The notes under the pieces were generated by a model. That model was given only the letters and a program-made list of their open reading frames with translations, searched no databases and was not told the origin of the DNA. From Tubiluchus corallicola (lineage: Eukaryota > Priapulida > Priapulimorpha > Priapulimorphida > Tubiluchidae), in NCBI GenBank assembly GCA_030141605.1, contig JAQGDQ010000034.1, positions 856,001 to 920,000 of the forward strand: DNA of 64,000 bases, given 5' to 3'. The translations under genes were made by a program, and so were the position numbers. Of the stretch, positions 24,901 through 34,312 are shown one piece after another. Positions within the stretch are counted from its first letter, which is position 1; each line of letters begins with the position of its first letter.

Positions 24901-27900
24901 TGCGTACAAAAAGGCGCATTTTTTGTACTTTTACTCACTCACTTTATAAGTGGGCTCAATGTTGTTTAACTTTTACAGCAGAATATGCACTGTGACCACT
25001 TTGTAACTCTTATTGTTTTATATGATAATAGGACTTTATCTTAAAAAAAGTAGGTTCTTAATCTTGACAGGCTTGACTCGGTTATTGTTATTCTTCGTTC
25101 ACTACGAGCCATTAATTTTTTTTATTGTTAAATTAAATATTTGCATTTACTGATTAAAAATAGAAACAACCACTTTATTGATGACGATTTTTTTACGAAC
25201 TGTTTAAACAGTCCTTTTAAATACCTTTTATAAATAAATAAATTTCATAAGTATCTTTATTTTTCAGACAAAACAGCTGTGGGTCCTGGTTATGCAAGCG
25301 ACTGGGAGGTGGCGTTTCTCAAGAGAACAGGTAACGCCTTGGCGGCCGGCTACCTGAGCGATAACGAAGACGCCGTAGCCAACAACATGAGTCAGTACAG
25401 ACCTGGCTTCTTGCCACCTGTGAATCATGTGACCAGCTTGCCGGATGTGGCTTCGAGTGCGACAATTCCGCTGACCGTGCGGCAGCAGAAGTTTTTGACC
25501 GCTGATGAACGAGTGAAGGACATAGAAAATAGTATCAGGTAAATTATCAGTAACGATGCTGCCACTTTGACGGCTTTTGATATTCGCTTGTATGGTGATC
25601 ATAACTGCACTTTCTTTTATGTTGCCCCAACTGTTATAGTATACTAGTTCAGGCTCATAAAATGTCAGTTTGTTTGGTCTGTTTGTCTGTCCGTGTGATT
25701 TAACTTCGTCTGTAATGCTTTTTTAATGCCCGGCTGTAGAGAGCGCTTGCAGTATGGATAGGGTTTTACAATAGTAAGTACTTGTCATTTTCTGTTTTTT
25801 TAGAAATTTGTTGACTCGTGATTGCATTTTATCATTCATAGTTTTCATGTCATGACTTACGAAAATTTTCTAAATGAACGCCTTCATTATTTTTGTGCAT
25901 AACAGTCAAGCGTAACCTAATTTTTTTATTCAATGAATAAATCACGGAATAGTATCTTATTAACACTCAAGTTCTGCTAACATACTTGACTGTTGGTTTA
26001 GTAGTTGTTGGTAGCATTTGCTGGTTTGAAGGTGCAAAAATGTTCAACTGCCTTATTCCATGGAACTTTGATTGACAGCTGTGGATCTGTGTTTTTGGTA
26101 ATTCAGCATTGTGCTACTGTACTTTACTTACTTGAAAATGGTTATCGTGTTGATAAAGCCACTTTGAGCCTTTATTATTTTATATTAGCAATAGCGATGA
26201 AACATTAGTAATAATTAATTCGTTTTCCCTTCTGAATTAGGCGGATACATGGAAATCTTATTGTACAAAATGCCGATGTAAAAACGCAAAGCGAGCCACT
26301 GATTGGTAAAACTCCGGAGAAGAAATCTCTAGCAGATGGACCTGATGCACATTCGTCGCCTTATTTGTACAGGTGCATATACCTGTAATACATTTTAATT
26401 AGATTAAAATCTTATCGGCAAGAAGCATAGCTTAGTACAGTTTTCCTAGTTTTTCATTAAAGTTTTCTGATATAGTCACTAGGGGTGGGCATCAGTAAGC
26501 AAATTCAAATCGAATCAATTTCAGTTTTAAAAATTTTCAAATCAAATAAAAAGCAGTCGTCCAAAGGTTATGCATATTGTTTGATTTTGCTCTGCAGTAA
26601 AAACACCGACAATTTGTTTAAAAATAGTGTACAATGACTGCACTAAATCGTGCTGATTGTGTGGTGTGTAAAACTTTCTAACGATAAAGAACGTATGTAG
26701 TTGAGGTGGCGAATTAATCAAATTCATAATTTTAGGCTCTAATTGAATTCGAATTAAAAACTATTTCGTATTGTATATGAATAAATTCTCATCGAATCGA
26801 ATTCGAACGTTCGATTGCTCACTGCTGATATTCAGCCAAAGTTATAGCATTGGAACAGCAGAAGAGCTTTTGCATAGCCATCAATAAACACGTAATGCCT
26901 GTTTGCAACTGTGTGTGAGCATCTGATGTTGACATTGATTCCACGTGCCACGGTTATTTTCAGGCGTGGCGATGGCAAAGAGAACGGTCACGTCGACCGA
27001 CCTCACCAGGATCACACAAGCGAAGAGGCGAAACACAGAAAGTTTGCCAACGTGCCCGACGTGCCGATGAACATAAAACCCGGCATTGCTCTGTGTCGCA
27101 CTGTGCACAAATCTGACTGGAGAAAGGAATTGGAAAGACAAGATAGAGAACGACAAGAAAGAGAACGACTGGCAAGTGCTTTTTTCTATAGTTTTCTTAA
27201 AGCAAAACTGGACTCAATCTTAAACTGTAGTTCAAAACAAACTACTCTTTAAAATATTGAAAGGAAACATAACTATTTTTCAAGAATGACTTACGCGAAA
27301 TAATTATTGCCCCAGAAATGTAATTTCACGTATGCACGGATAGTTGTTCACTGTTACGTCCATTTTGTCACTCACTACTTAAATGGGCACTAGTACCCGC
27401 ATCTCGGAAACGCTTTGCACAAAAACAGATGTTGTATCTTTCAGTTCAAAGTCATAAGTTTGTAACGCAGTGTACGACGCATTCAACAACAGGTTTTGTT
27501 TAATATACCAAATGTTATACAGTAGTAGTGTACTTCAATTTTCGCTTTTCGCAAACACGTAAAACATGCTTATTGAATGTTAGTGCTGCTAAAAATTATG
27601 TTCAGTTGTGGTGTCATCACTTGTTGGGCTCACCCACCGTTAATTAAGTTTTTATAACCAACTATTGTTTTGACATTGTAGGTGTTAATATGTATACTTT
27701 TGCCATACTTCACCATGAGGTAGGATATGAAAAAACATCACGTTTTCTCTTAAGTATTTGTACTTTGCAAATTCTTTAGCAACTTGGAAATTATATAATT
27801 GCGAAGACTTGGTGCATTTCTGATTGGCTCATTGGCTTCTGATTTACAGGCTAAGCAGAACCCGTACCATGTGAAGCCACAAAACAACCTTTTAGATGGA

Positions 27901-30900
27901 CCTCAATTTGCACGCATGCATTTATACCGGACGCCACCAAAGCAGAAAACACCATCCATATCTTCTGGGTCATCTTCAGATGGAAGGCGTCCTCCTGGAT
28001 TGCCGATGTCACCTCGTACAAAAGCTCAGCGGTCAGCCACTTCTCCCACTAGATCTGGGCAACGGTCACCACATCGGTCTCCTCCGGGGAGCGTCGTTAA
28101 CGACCGGCTAGCCATGTACAACGAAGTCCATCCGAGAAGGCTGTCTCCGCAAGAATTACGCGACGTGGCGCTCCGGTATCATTCTAGCGTCGCCTCTGAC
28201 CGATCACGCAAGAGTCACAGCAGTGCTGGCTCTGCTGACCATAGAGCAAGTGAAAAGCCTAAAAGTGGCTTGGATCGACACCGCTTCTTGCGCAGAGATG
28301 TACCTGATGGAAAATCAATCGATCACGATGCAGAGGAGGTTTGCGTGAGAAAAGGTTCTGATTTGACAAAGCATCAGCGGGAACTTACTGTACGCAACAG
28401 CGTGACGTCATCCGATGGTTACTCGCCGCATGAGTCGATGACGTCATCGCTGTCTCAACACAACGACAGCAGTCAGCTGTCATCTCCTAGTGTGAGCGCC
28501 TCTCCAATGCCTAATGGCCATGCTCCAACTGTTCTCATCTCTGACAGTGCACACGTACCATCCGGCCACAACCCTAGCAAGATGGCTTCCCATTCCAGAG
28601 GTTTGTCTCCAAATCAAGTGCTTTCCTACCGTCCATCGCTTGGTCCACCTCCTTATCCTCGTTTGTCGATGCCCGTTTCTCCAGGGTTTCCTGGCCTCTC
28701 TGGGCGGGTACCTCCTCCTTCGCCTGCCTCAAATGTAAACTCTCCAGCTACACATCCAGCAGCATACTACCCGTCTCCTTTAGCCGATAATAGTGCTCTT
28801 GTTGAAAGACCCAAAATGTACAGCGGCCGACAGATTGAGACGGGGTCCGTGAAGTCTACAACAAGTGAAGAGGCTAAAACTTCCCTACAAACTGGCACTG
28901 GCATCAAAAGCAATGCAGAAAACACTTATGTAAATAACGTTACTGAAATGAATAATTTGAACTCTTGTTTATATCCAAAGAACGTTACCAACAAAAACAA
29001 CAACAACAACAACTTGTACGTAAACAGAGAGCAGTCGAGTCATATTGGAGACGTGAAAAACGCACGACGGTCGACGGAAATACCATTCATAGACAGTGAT
29101 GACGAGATCTCAAGCAACGATATCAAACGTGTAAATATATCTTCTCATTCGCTGCAGCATTTAGCCACGCCTCCACACGTGCCGCCGAAACCGGATCATC
29201 TAAAACAGTCGTTTCCTGAAAGGTAAGAGTTTATAATATAAATGTTCAGCAGTTTATCGAACGTTAGTAATGTTTTTTAATTAGTGCCATTTATTCAGAA
29301 GTATAATGCCACCTTTCGTCCCTCCTCAAGTGATGTCCGGTGCCAATAAGATCTTAATCAAATGCAGTCAAATCTCTTTATACCATGGGTGTGCAAATTA
29401 TCTGACTAGCCGGGCCACATTAAACATTCCCACAATTCCTGTGGGCCACATGCAGTTTGGTCAAGGAGCCGAGTAAAGTAGGACCTAATAATGATTTTTC
29501 TGCATCTGATCTGTCACATCATTACTACTGCATACTACACTCAAAAAACTATTTTAGAAATTATTAAAATTTATATTAAAAACCAAATATTTCGTCATGT
29601 CCGACAGTGACATTAAGTGACAACGGTCTTGTAAGGGTTAATGCCATCCGATTTAGAGGAAAAAACTACCCGCACTATCTTTGCGATATTGGCGCAGACT
29701 TCAGCTAGATCGCGTGGGCCACACTTTCATTACGTTGACAAACCTCTTCGCGGGCCGCACAAGATCTCTCGGCGGGTCGCAAGTGGCCCTCGGGCCGCAG
29801 TTTGCACACCCCTGCTTTATACCATCTACTGTGGGACTGCAAAAAACTTGATGTCAAGAGAGTATGGCATTATAGTCTATGCAAATATAAACATTTTGTC
29901 ATGCCGTAAATATGGATGTTAAGCGACGTTGGAGTTATAAATAGAGTTTGACTGTAATACAAACTTGTATCTTGATGATGATAATACAGACAATTAATTT
30001 AAAAACCAAACAATTAGGAAACAAGGAAAACAGCTTTTTAAACTAGTACTGTAGTTTATCTTCAGTGGAGAGAATGGAAAAAACATAAAAGTAACTACAC
30101 GGTAACTATAACATCACATGTGAAGCGCCAGTATTACAAGCAAAATTTCAAGGCTTTACGCATTGCCATAAAATTGTATATAAAACGAATGTTCACCATC
30201 AAGTGAAAAAGGTGACTATAATTTGTCAATATTTAAAACGAGTTTTCATTAAATGATATAGTTAAGCAGTCGCTTGCTATATTATAATGGCAACATATTT
30301 GCAGGGCTAATAATCCTAGAACATCTTGGCAAAATCCCAGAACGTTTTCCGGTCCTGTAGCTTACCAAAATGAGACGTATTTGGACTTCGATCAACTTCT
30401 ACCGACAGATGACTCTAGCGCAGCAATGGATCAGACATGGGACTACCGTGGAAACGAACGTAACCATCATGCATCAGAATATCGGTCGCATCCAGACAGC
30501 CTCGGCAGAAAAGAGCAGAATTCTTTATCTACATCTCAGGATTGTGTGGGGTTCAATCAAAAGCAGTTTTTGCAAATTGTAAGTGTTTCCAATTATTGTT
30601 TTCACAGTTTTTCAAATTCGTCGCAACTACGTACTTTATTTATGAAACAATAAGCCTTTTCACAGTTCCAGTGATTGATGGTGATCGTGAAAATGTCAAA
30701 GGTTAAGTGAACCAGACGACACATTCGTCTACACTTTTGACAACACCTCACAGTCCATGCTATTCTTATAGTAACAGTTTCAACGGCAAGCTAGAACCTT
30801 ACCTAGTTCATTTTTTCTTGTTCCCAAGCATTATGTTTATGTTAAACCAAGATTCTGCTAGTGGATCACTCTATGCACAGACTAATGCATAATTAAGTAA

Positions 30901-33463
30901 GTCCACGTAAAACAACTGAAGTTACTGAACTGATGTGGCGGACAGCTTTGCTTTACCCACATGTCAGCATGTCGGAAGTGTGAAAAGGCTTACAGATATT
31001 CGATTTATTTATCAAACAATTAAATGTATGATACTTTCCGCCGATAGTACTTGTCAACAGTTTCTTTAGCAAAATGAAATACCTCACACACAAAACGTCA
31101 TTTTATAGTCAACCTTGGGTATAAGGTACTCGCTTACAAGAGACACTCGCTTATAAGGGACCACCAACACTGGTCCCGATTTTTCGTAACCTTTTTCCTG
31201 CGTAAAAATCTTCGTATATAAGGTACTCGGATATAATGGACTTTCGGTTATAAGGGACGATATCTTTAGGTCCCGCATAATAGAAACTCAGGTAAATTAC
31301 CTCGCATATAAAGGACCGTACGATCAAAGCGAAATTGATTGTTTTTTAACCCCAATTTTTTGCAAACTCGGCCTTCGAGCAGCTTGGTTTCCACGGTCAC
31401 ATACATCTCGCATCACTGAAGGAGCTTCCGACATACCGTTTACACTGAATATGTAGCAATAATCCATAAAAATGTGAGCAAAAGAACAGAACATTACAGG
31501 CCTAGGTCTAGGCCCTCGGTCTGACTCAACTTCGGCTGTAAGGGACGTTTTTCCGGTCCCGAGGTGTCCCTTATATCTGAGGTTGACTGTACTAACGAAA
31601 AGCATAAAAACTAGGACATGATATTTCATTTAATCAACTTTCTTTTGTCTTTCTCTCCAAACATACACTTTGTTAAGTACAAAATTAAATATATAATTAT
31701 ACAGTGTAAATAATGTTTTATCACTTTTATGCATTATTTACCGATCTTGTCTGTAATTGCAGTTGCCCGTTTTGATACGAAAGAATCCCGGCCTGGGTTT
31801 CAGCATTTGTGGAGGAGCTGATGCTGTCGGCAATCCGTTCCGGGCTAATGATACAGTAAGTGGCCGCCGTAATATTTTCAGTGAAACTGATATTCGTTTT
31901 AAAAGTAGGCATGATGCATTTTAACATCTGGAGTACTGCTATGGCTTTACCGTTGTAAGAATTTCATTACTGTTTCAGGGTATATTTGTGACCAAGGTTC
32001 AACCTAATGGACCAGCTAGCTTGGCTTTAAGAAGTGGAGACAAAATTATAGAGGTACTAAAGAAGTTTTTGAGTATAAAATCGAAATAAGGAAGTCACAT
32101 TCACTCCCAAAATATCACCATTAGATACCCCCATTTTGAATAAATATTACATTGTACTTTGTACCTTGTAGATTACCTGAGCCAATCAGAGAAATTTATG
32201 CTCTGTAATTAAACAGCGTGTAAGAACTATTTGATTTAGAGGCCGAACTTTGTGGCAAATTCGTGTCAGCAATTATGAAAATTGCACTCGCCGTGTTGTT
32301 GTTAACATTTACTTTTTTCTAACTCCGTGACAATTTTTGTAATGTTATTGATGGACTATAATGTTAAATTTGTCAATAAAATACTGCTGCTGCTACTACA
32401 TTCCCAGCTTCTAGGAATCAACATATTAAGCATAAAAGATAATTTCGACTGTAACAGTCACTGTCAGTACTATAAATTAAGCCAAAAAGCAATAATTAGT
32501 ACGTTGATGATACTGAAATACTAAGGCACAAAATATCATTACAAATCAAAAGAGTAGAATTTTAAAAATGGCAAAATAAGCCGGATATAACTAGAAGAAA
32601 TTGCAAAAAAATGTTAAAATTTGTATTTTTTATATGAGAAAAGATTACAACACAATAAACAGTTAATTTAACTCTACATAATGAAGAGCCACATTTGAAT
32701 GACGTTGTATGTCTTAGTACAGTCAACCTCGGATATAAGGGACACCTCGGGACCCATCCCTTATAGCCGCAGTTGAGTCAGACCGAGGGTGTATCTAGAC
32801 CTGTACTTTTCTGAACTTTTGCCCATATTTTTATGGATTATTGCTGCACATTCAGCGCAAACGGTATGTCGGAAGCTCCTTCAGTGATGCGAGATGCATG
32901 TGAGCACGGAAACCGGGTTGTTTGAAAGCCGAGTTTGCAAAAAATTGAGGTTAAAAATCAATCAATTTCGCTTTTATCATAGGGTCCCTTATAGGAAATT
33001 TACCTAGGTTTCTATTACGCGGGACCTGAAGATTTCGTCCCTTATAACCGAAAGTCCCTTATATCCGAGTACCTCACATATACGAAGATTTTGATAAGGA
33101 AAAACGTTACAAAAAATCTGTACCGGTGTTGGTGGTCCCTTATAAACGAATGTCCCTTATAAGCGAGTACCTTATACCCGAGGTTGACTGTATTGACGTT
33201 AACTGAAACAGTCAAGACAATTATCTACATTCAGTAAATATATTAATTTGTTTGTGGTTCGGTTCAGTTTAGCTTCACGGTGCTTAGATACATCGCCTTG
33301 CGTGTACTTGCAGTTCTGGGATTGCAGTTTAGTTTATAAACGTCAATATTTTCTTTTTTAGTTAAACGGAGAAGATATGAGGAACGTCACCCACAACGAA
33401 GCCGTAACGAGATTGAAGACTTGCGGGGGAAATGTGTCTATGTTTGTTGAACGCGTTACGTGA
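9183..33463 (+). CDS. LRRC7/ERBIN: LAP-family scaffold protein (LRR + PDZ), erbin/densin type
   Basis: Adaptor expected under the plasma membrane at cell junctions or synapses. Coding exons: 9183-9353, 9869-9986, 10580-10658, 12698-12787, 13139-13259, 13795-13869, 15930-16074, 16769-16841, 17424-17553, 18373-18558, 19830-19929, 20087-20190, 20660-20812, 21563-21721, 21974-22027, 22670-22827, 23013-23128, 25268-25538, 26241-26372, 26964-27171, 27850-29222, 30305-30578, 31763-31855, 31979-32053, 33362-33463. The sum is 4560 bases (1519 aa plus stop) and all phases agree. The start is preceded by an in-frame TAA with no ATG between. Residues 8-10 are C-P-C, like the palmitoylated CxC of erbin. 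LRRs span about 18-395, LAP-specific segments about 397-515 (with TPYP), and one PDZ (GLGF loop) about 1427-1519. Human erbin and densin have about 1400-1540 residues, so length fits. Erbin versus densin cannot be separated here. Intron 20 has a GC donor. 5' non-coding exons were not identified. Confidence 0.95.
10003..10185. repeat. CAT/ATC trinucleotide array
   Basis: About 180 bases of imperfect ATC repeats, starting under 20 bases after the donor of LAP exon 2. His-, Met- and Ser-run frames come from the repeat. Confidence 0.95.
12896..12994. repeat. (GA)n microsatellite
   Basis: Nearly pure GA for about 95 bases in LAP intron 4, between exons 4 and 5. Confidence 0.98.
15184..15810 (-). 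mobile_element. hAT element remnant with 8-base target duplication
   Basis: The element begins CAGGGCC and ends GGGCCTG, and is flanked by identical GGTTTGAC at 15176-15183 and 15811-15818. An 8-base duplication is the hAT hallmark. Its minus strand encodes a decayed hAT transposase C-terminus. At 627 bases it is far shorter than an autonomous copy. Confidence 0.85.
15345..15645 (-). pseudogene. Decayed hAT transposase C-terminal (dimerisation) region
   Basis: The minus-strand frame contains [19 protein letters not shown] followed by [13 protein letters not shown], matching the dimerisation domain shared by hAT transposases and ZMYM-type proteins. A TGA at about 15427 and a one-base shift precede a further matching stretch ([17 protein letters not shown]). 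It is a relic inside the hAT remnant, not a host exon. Confidence 0.8.
16620..16735 (-). repeat. tRNA-derived remnant (possible SINE)
   Basis: On the minus strand GGTTCAAATCT (16671-16661) fits a Pol III box B, preceded by a hairpin-like GGATTTGTATCCC. Box A is weak and nothing shows a full cloverleaf. Confidence 0.35.
17715..18062 (+). pseudogene. LINE 3' fragment (end of ORF2) in LAP intron 9
   Basis: Plus-strand reading [18 protein letters not shown], a stop, then [19 protein letters not shown] and [10 protein letters not shown] is the usual C-terminus of non-LTR retrotransposon ORF2. It ends in a T/A-rich tail. Only a 5'-truncated remnant. Confidence 0.7.
18695..18835 (-). repeat. Dispersed repeat shared with 63565-63735
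   Basis: On the minus strand the motifs TTTACCTCACAGATGAAGAA and CTCTGCTGGTTCAGTGACTC recur, diverged, at the other site. The second motif is box-A-like, suggesting a decayed SINE. Confidence 0.4.
19830..20812 (+). other. Exons 11-13: LAP-specific domains (LAPSDa/b)
   Basis: Residues 397-515 follow the last LRR. They contain the aromatic-acidic stretch [18 protein letters not shown] and the later motif [15 protein letters not shown]. Both match the conserved segments between LRRs and the C-terminal half in erbin and densin, where comparable SFNPSLWEEQ and YPTPYPDEL motifs occur. This is the best evidence, besides the LRRs, for the LAP family rather than a generic LRR protein. Confidence 0.88.
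20436..20540 (+). repeat. tRNA-like repeat with inverted flanks, copy 2
   Basis: Diverged second copy in LAP intron 12: AGTGGTGTAATAGTTAGCATA, GCTGCTTGGAAAGCAG, CTCGAGTCC, and the same TTTTTCAGACT after the core. Copy 1 and copy 2 align across core and flanks, so the unit is a dispersed repeat, probably a SINE. Confidence 0.55.
23176..23583. mobile_element. TA-flanked MITE (CAGTAGGCGCCGC family)
   Basis: Left end CAGTAGGCGCCGCTTAATAG and right end CTATTAAGCTTCGCCTACTG form inverted repeats with TA on both sides. About 408 bases, in LAP intron 17, starting under 50 bases past the exon. Confidence 0.82.
23876..24803. repeat. 23-base minisatellite, about 40 copies
   Basis: Unit ATTAGTTATCTCTTGATTATC plus TC, with recurrent variants (TTTCTTG, CTATTG, GACTATCTG). 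About 928 bases in LAP intron 17. The right boundary is sharp, at AGTGATAATG. Confidence 0.97.
26479..26826. mobile_element. MITE with AGGGGTGRGCA ends, copy 1
   Basis: Begins CTAGGGGTGGGCATC and ends with a decayed CGAACGTTCGATTGCTCAC. The interior has repeated AATCGAATTCGAA motifs and CTCTGCAGTAAAA, shared with the copies at 48147 and 54285. Lies in LAP intron 19. Confidence 0.65.
27850..29222 (+). other. Exon 21: large disordered Pro/Ser-rich exon
   Basis: This 1373-base exon encodes about 457 residues (882-1338), by far the largest in the gene. It is rich in Ser, Pro, His and Asn, with SP/TP sites, a short Asn run and a proline-rich [11 protein letters not shown] segment that resembles an SH3-binding site. 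No folded domain is evident. In erbin and densin the equivalent middle region is also long, unstructured and poorly conserved. Confidence 0.85.
29365..29954. mobile_element. Second pogo-like MITE split by a hAT-type MITE
   Basis: The left end CAGTCAAATCTCTTTATA pairs with the right end GTTATAAATAGAGTTTGACTG. The right flank is TA; the left is TG, probably mutated. About 150 bases remain when the insert is removed. It lies in LAP intron 21. Confidence 0.72.
29384..29814. mobile_element. Nested hAT-type non-autonomous element
   Basis: Ends are CATGGGTGTGCAAA and TTTGCACACCCCTG, inverted repeats with one mismatch. The 8-base target duplication CTTTATAC is exact at 29376-29383 and 29815-29822. 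The interior has repeated GGGCC/GGCCCTCGGGCCGC motifs common in hAT MITEs. Length 431 bases; the open frame within it is not a gene. Confidence 0.85.
30653..30990. mobile_element. TA-flanked MITE (AGCCTTTTCACA family), copy 1
   Basis: Terminal inverted repeats AGCCTTTTCACAGTTCC and GGAAGTGTGAAAAGGCT, flanked by TA on both sides. Located in LAP intron 22. The interior (for example GATGGTGATCGTGAAAATG) recurs inverted in the copy at 47462-47837. Confidence 0.8.
31106..31589. mobile_element. TA-flanked MITE (TATAAGGGAC family), copy 1
   Basis: Terminal repeats of the type AGTCAACCTYGGGTATAAG, with TA on both sides. Subterminal TATAAGGGAC motifs are repeated. It lies in LAP intron 22 and is the inverse of the copy at 32720-33190. 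Confidence 0.82.
31763..33463 (+). other. Exons 23-25: C-terminal PDZ domain
   Basis: Together with the end of exon 22 (FNQKQFLQI) these exons encode a complete PDZ domain ending at the stop codon. The carboxylate-binding loop is [10 protein letters not shown] in exon 23; [14 protein letters not shown] and SGDKIIELNGEDM follow; helix B starts [10 protein letters not shown]. It resembles the erbin PDZ (ELGFSISGG, GIFVTRVQPEGPAS, GDKIIQANG). Exons 23 and 24 total 168 bases, so their joint loss would keep frame but remove the ligand groove. Confidence 0.92.
32720..33190. mobile_element. TA-flanked MITE (TATAAGGGAC family), copy 2
   Basis: Starts CAGTCAACCTCGGATATAAG and ends CCCGAGGTTGACTG, with TA at 32718-32719 and 33191-33192. 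It shares most of its interior with copy 1 in opposite orientation. It lies in LAP intron 24, about 170 bases before the last exon. Confidence 0.85.
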
Positions 33464-34050
33464 CAGCATTTTGGAAACACTGTAATCTTCCACATAATGT
33501 ATATTTGAAGCATTTGATTGGCACGAAAATGCTGTGTCATAGAGGTTGTAAAAAGTGACTGCACATCCAAAAGAAAAAGATGAGACTATGTGCCCAGTCC
33601 CACGCATTGTTTGATATCGGTGTGGGTAAATAAGACAGTTCAAGCATTTGTACAACATTAGGCTATTAAACATGGTGTTAACTGATGCACTACGTCAGAT
33701 GTGGAAAAAAGTTTATTTCTAAGAAAGTTTATTACTAATATCATGAAAATAATTATGCAGACCCTTAATATGTTTACGACTGCTTTAGCTGAATAACTGA
33801 ATATTAATCATGTTAAAATGAAATAATTGAAGCTTTGGATATGTTCCACTAGATTTTTGTTTAAATCGCTGACATTCTTGAAAATTAATTTATGATTTTT
33901 GTATATTTTAAATTCAACGAACTGCTAGCAGATGATAATTTATTACTAGCAGAAAAAAGCCAGAAGGCGTTTTAAATGTTGGTTAGCTATATTGTAAAAT
34001 GTTACTGTAGATTTGACGCAAATCTAATAAAATATTGTACTTTTTGGCAA
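33464..34050 (+). promoter_or_regulatory. 3' UTR and poly(A) signal of the LAP gene
   Basis: About 590 AT-rich bases follow the stop. AATAAA lies at 34026-34031, followed by a T-rich stretch suited to cleavage near 34050. No other feature is seen. Confidence 0.65.
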
Positions 34051-34129
34051 ACAGTATTTTTTATCTTTTACTGATAAGTAAACTTCCGATGATACAATTT
34101 TAAGATATCTTTGTGTGACAAAAGCAAGA

Positions 34130-34312
34130 AATGGTGCCCACTAATTCATGTTTATTACCAGAGCAAATTCATAAACAATATGAAGCCTTGAATGAAGAAC
34201 GTATTTGAAAAAGCAAGTAACCCTTCTTGGCTATCATTAATTATGTGATCATTGGTTAAAATTACAAAAGAAACGATCATCACAACAGAAGAGGTGATGC
34301 TAATAGTTTATG
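34130..34312 (-). promoter_or_regulatory. 3' UTR and poly(A) signal of MRPL45
   Basis: Minus-strand AATAAA at 34156-34151 (TTTATT on the plus strand) lies about 160 bases past the stop. The predicted 3' end therefore faces that of the LAP gene at about 34050. Confidence 0.55.

Larger units (their letters stand above)
21563..27171 (+). other. Exons 14-20: low-complexity and charged linker
   Basis: Residues about 516-881. The stretch is serine/threonine-rich with a basic helical piece ([18 protein letters not shown]) in exons 15-16. Two similar motifs, [14 protein letters not shown] and [15 protein letters not shown], sit on either side of the exon 17/18 junction. Exon 20 ends in [20 protein letters not shown], a charged helix starting like the DWREQ motif that precedes the PDZ region in human erbin. 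No globular domain is recognised. Confidence 0.8.

Noticed and set aside
29641-29922. 93-codon frame with an apparently conserved C-terminus
   Set aside because: It lies across the nested hAT MITE and the pogo-like MITE.
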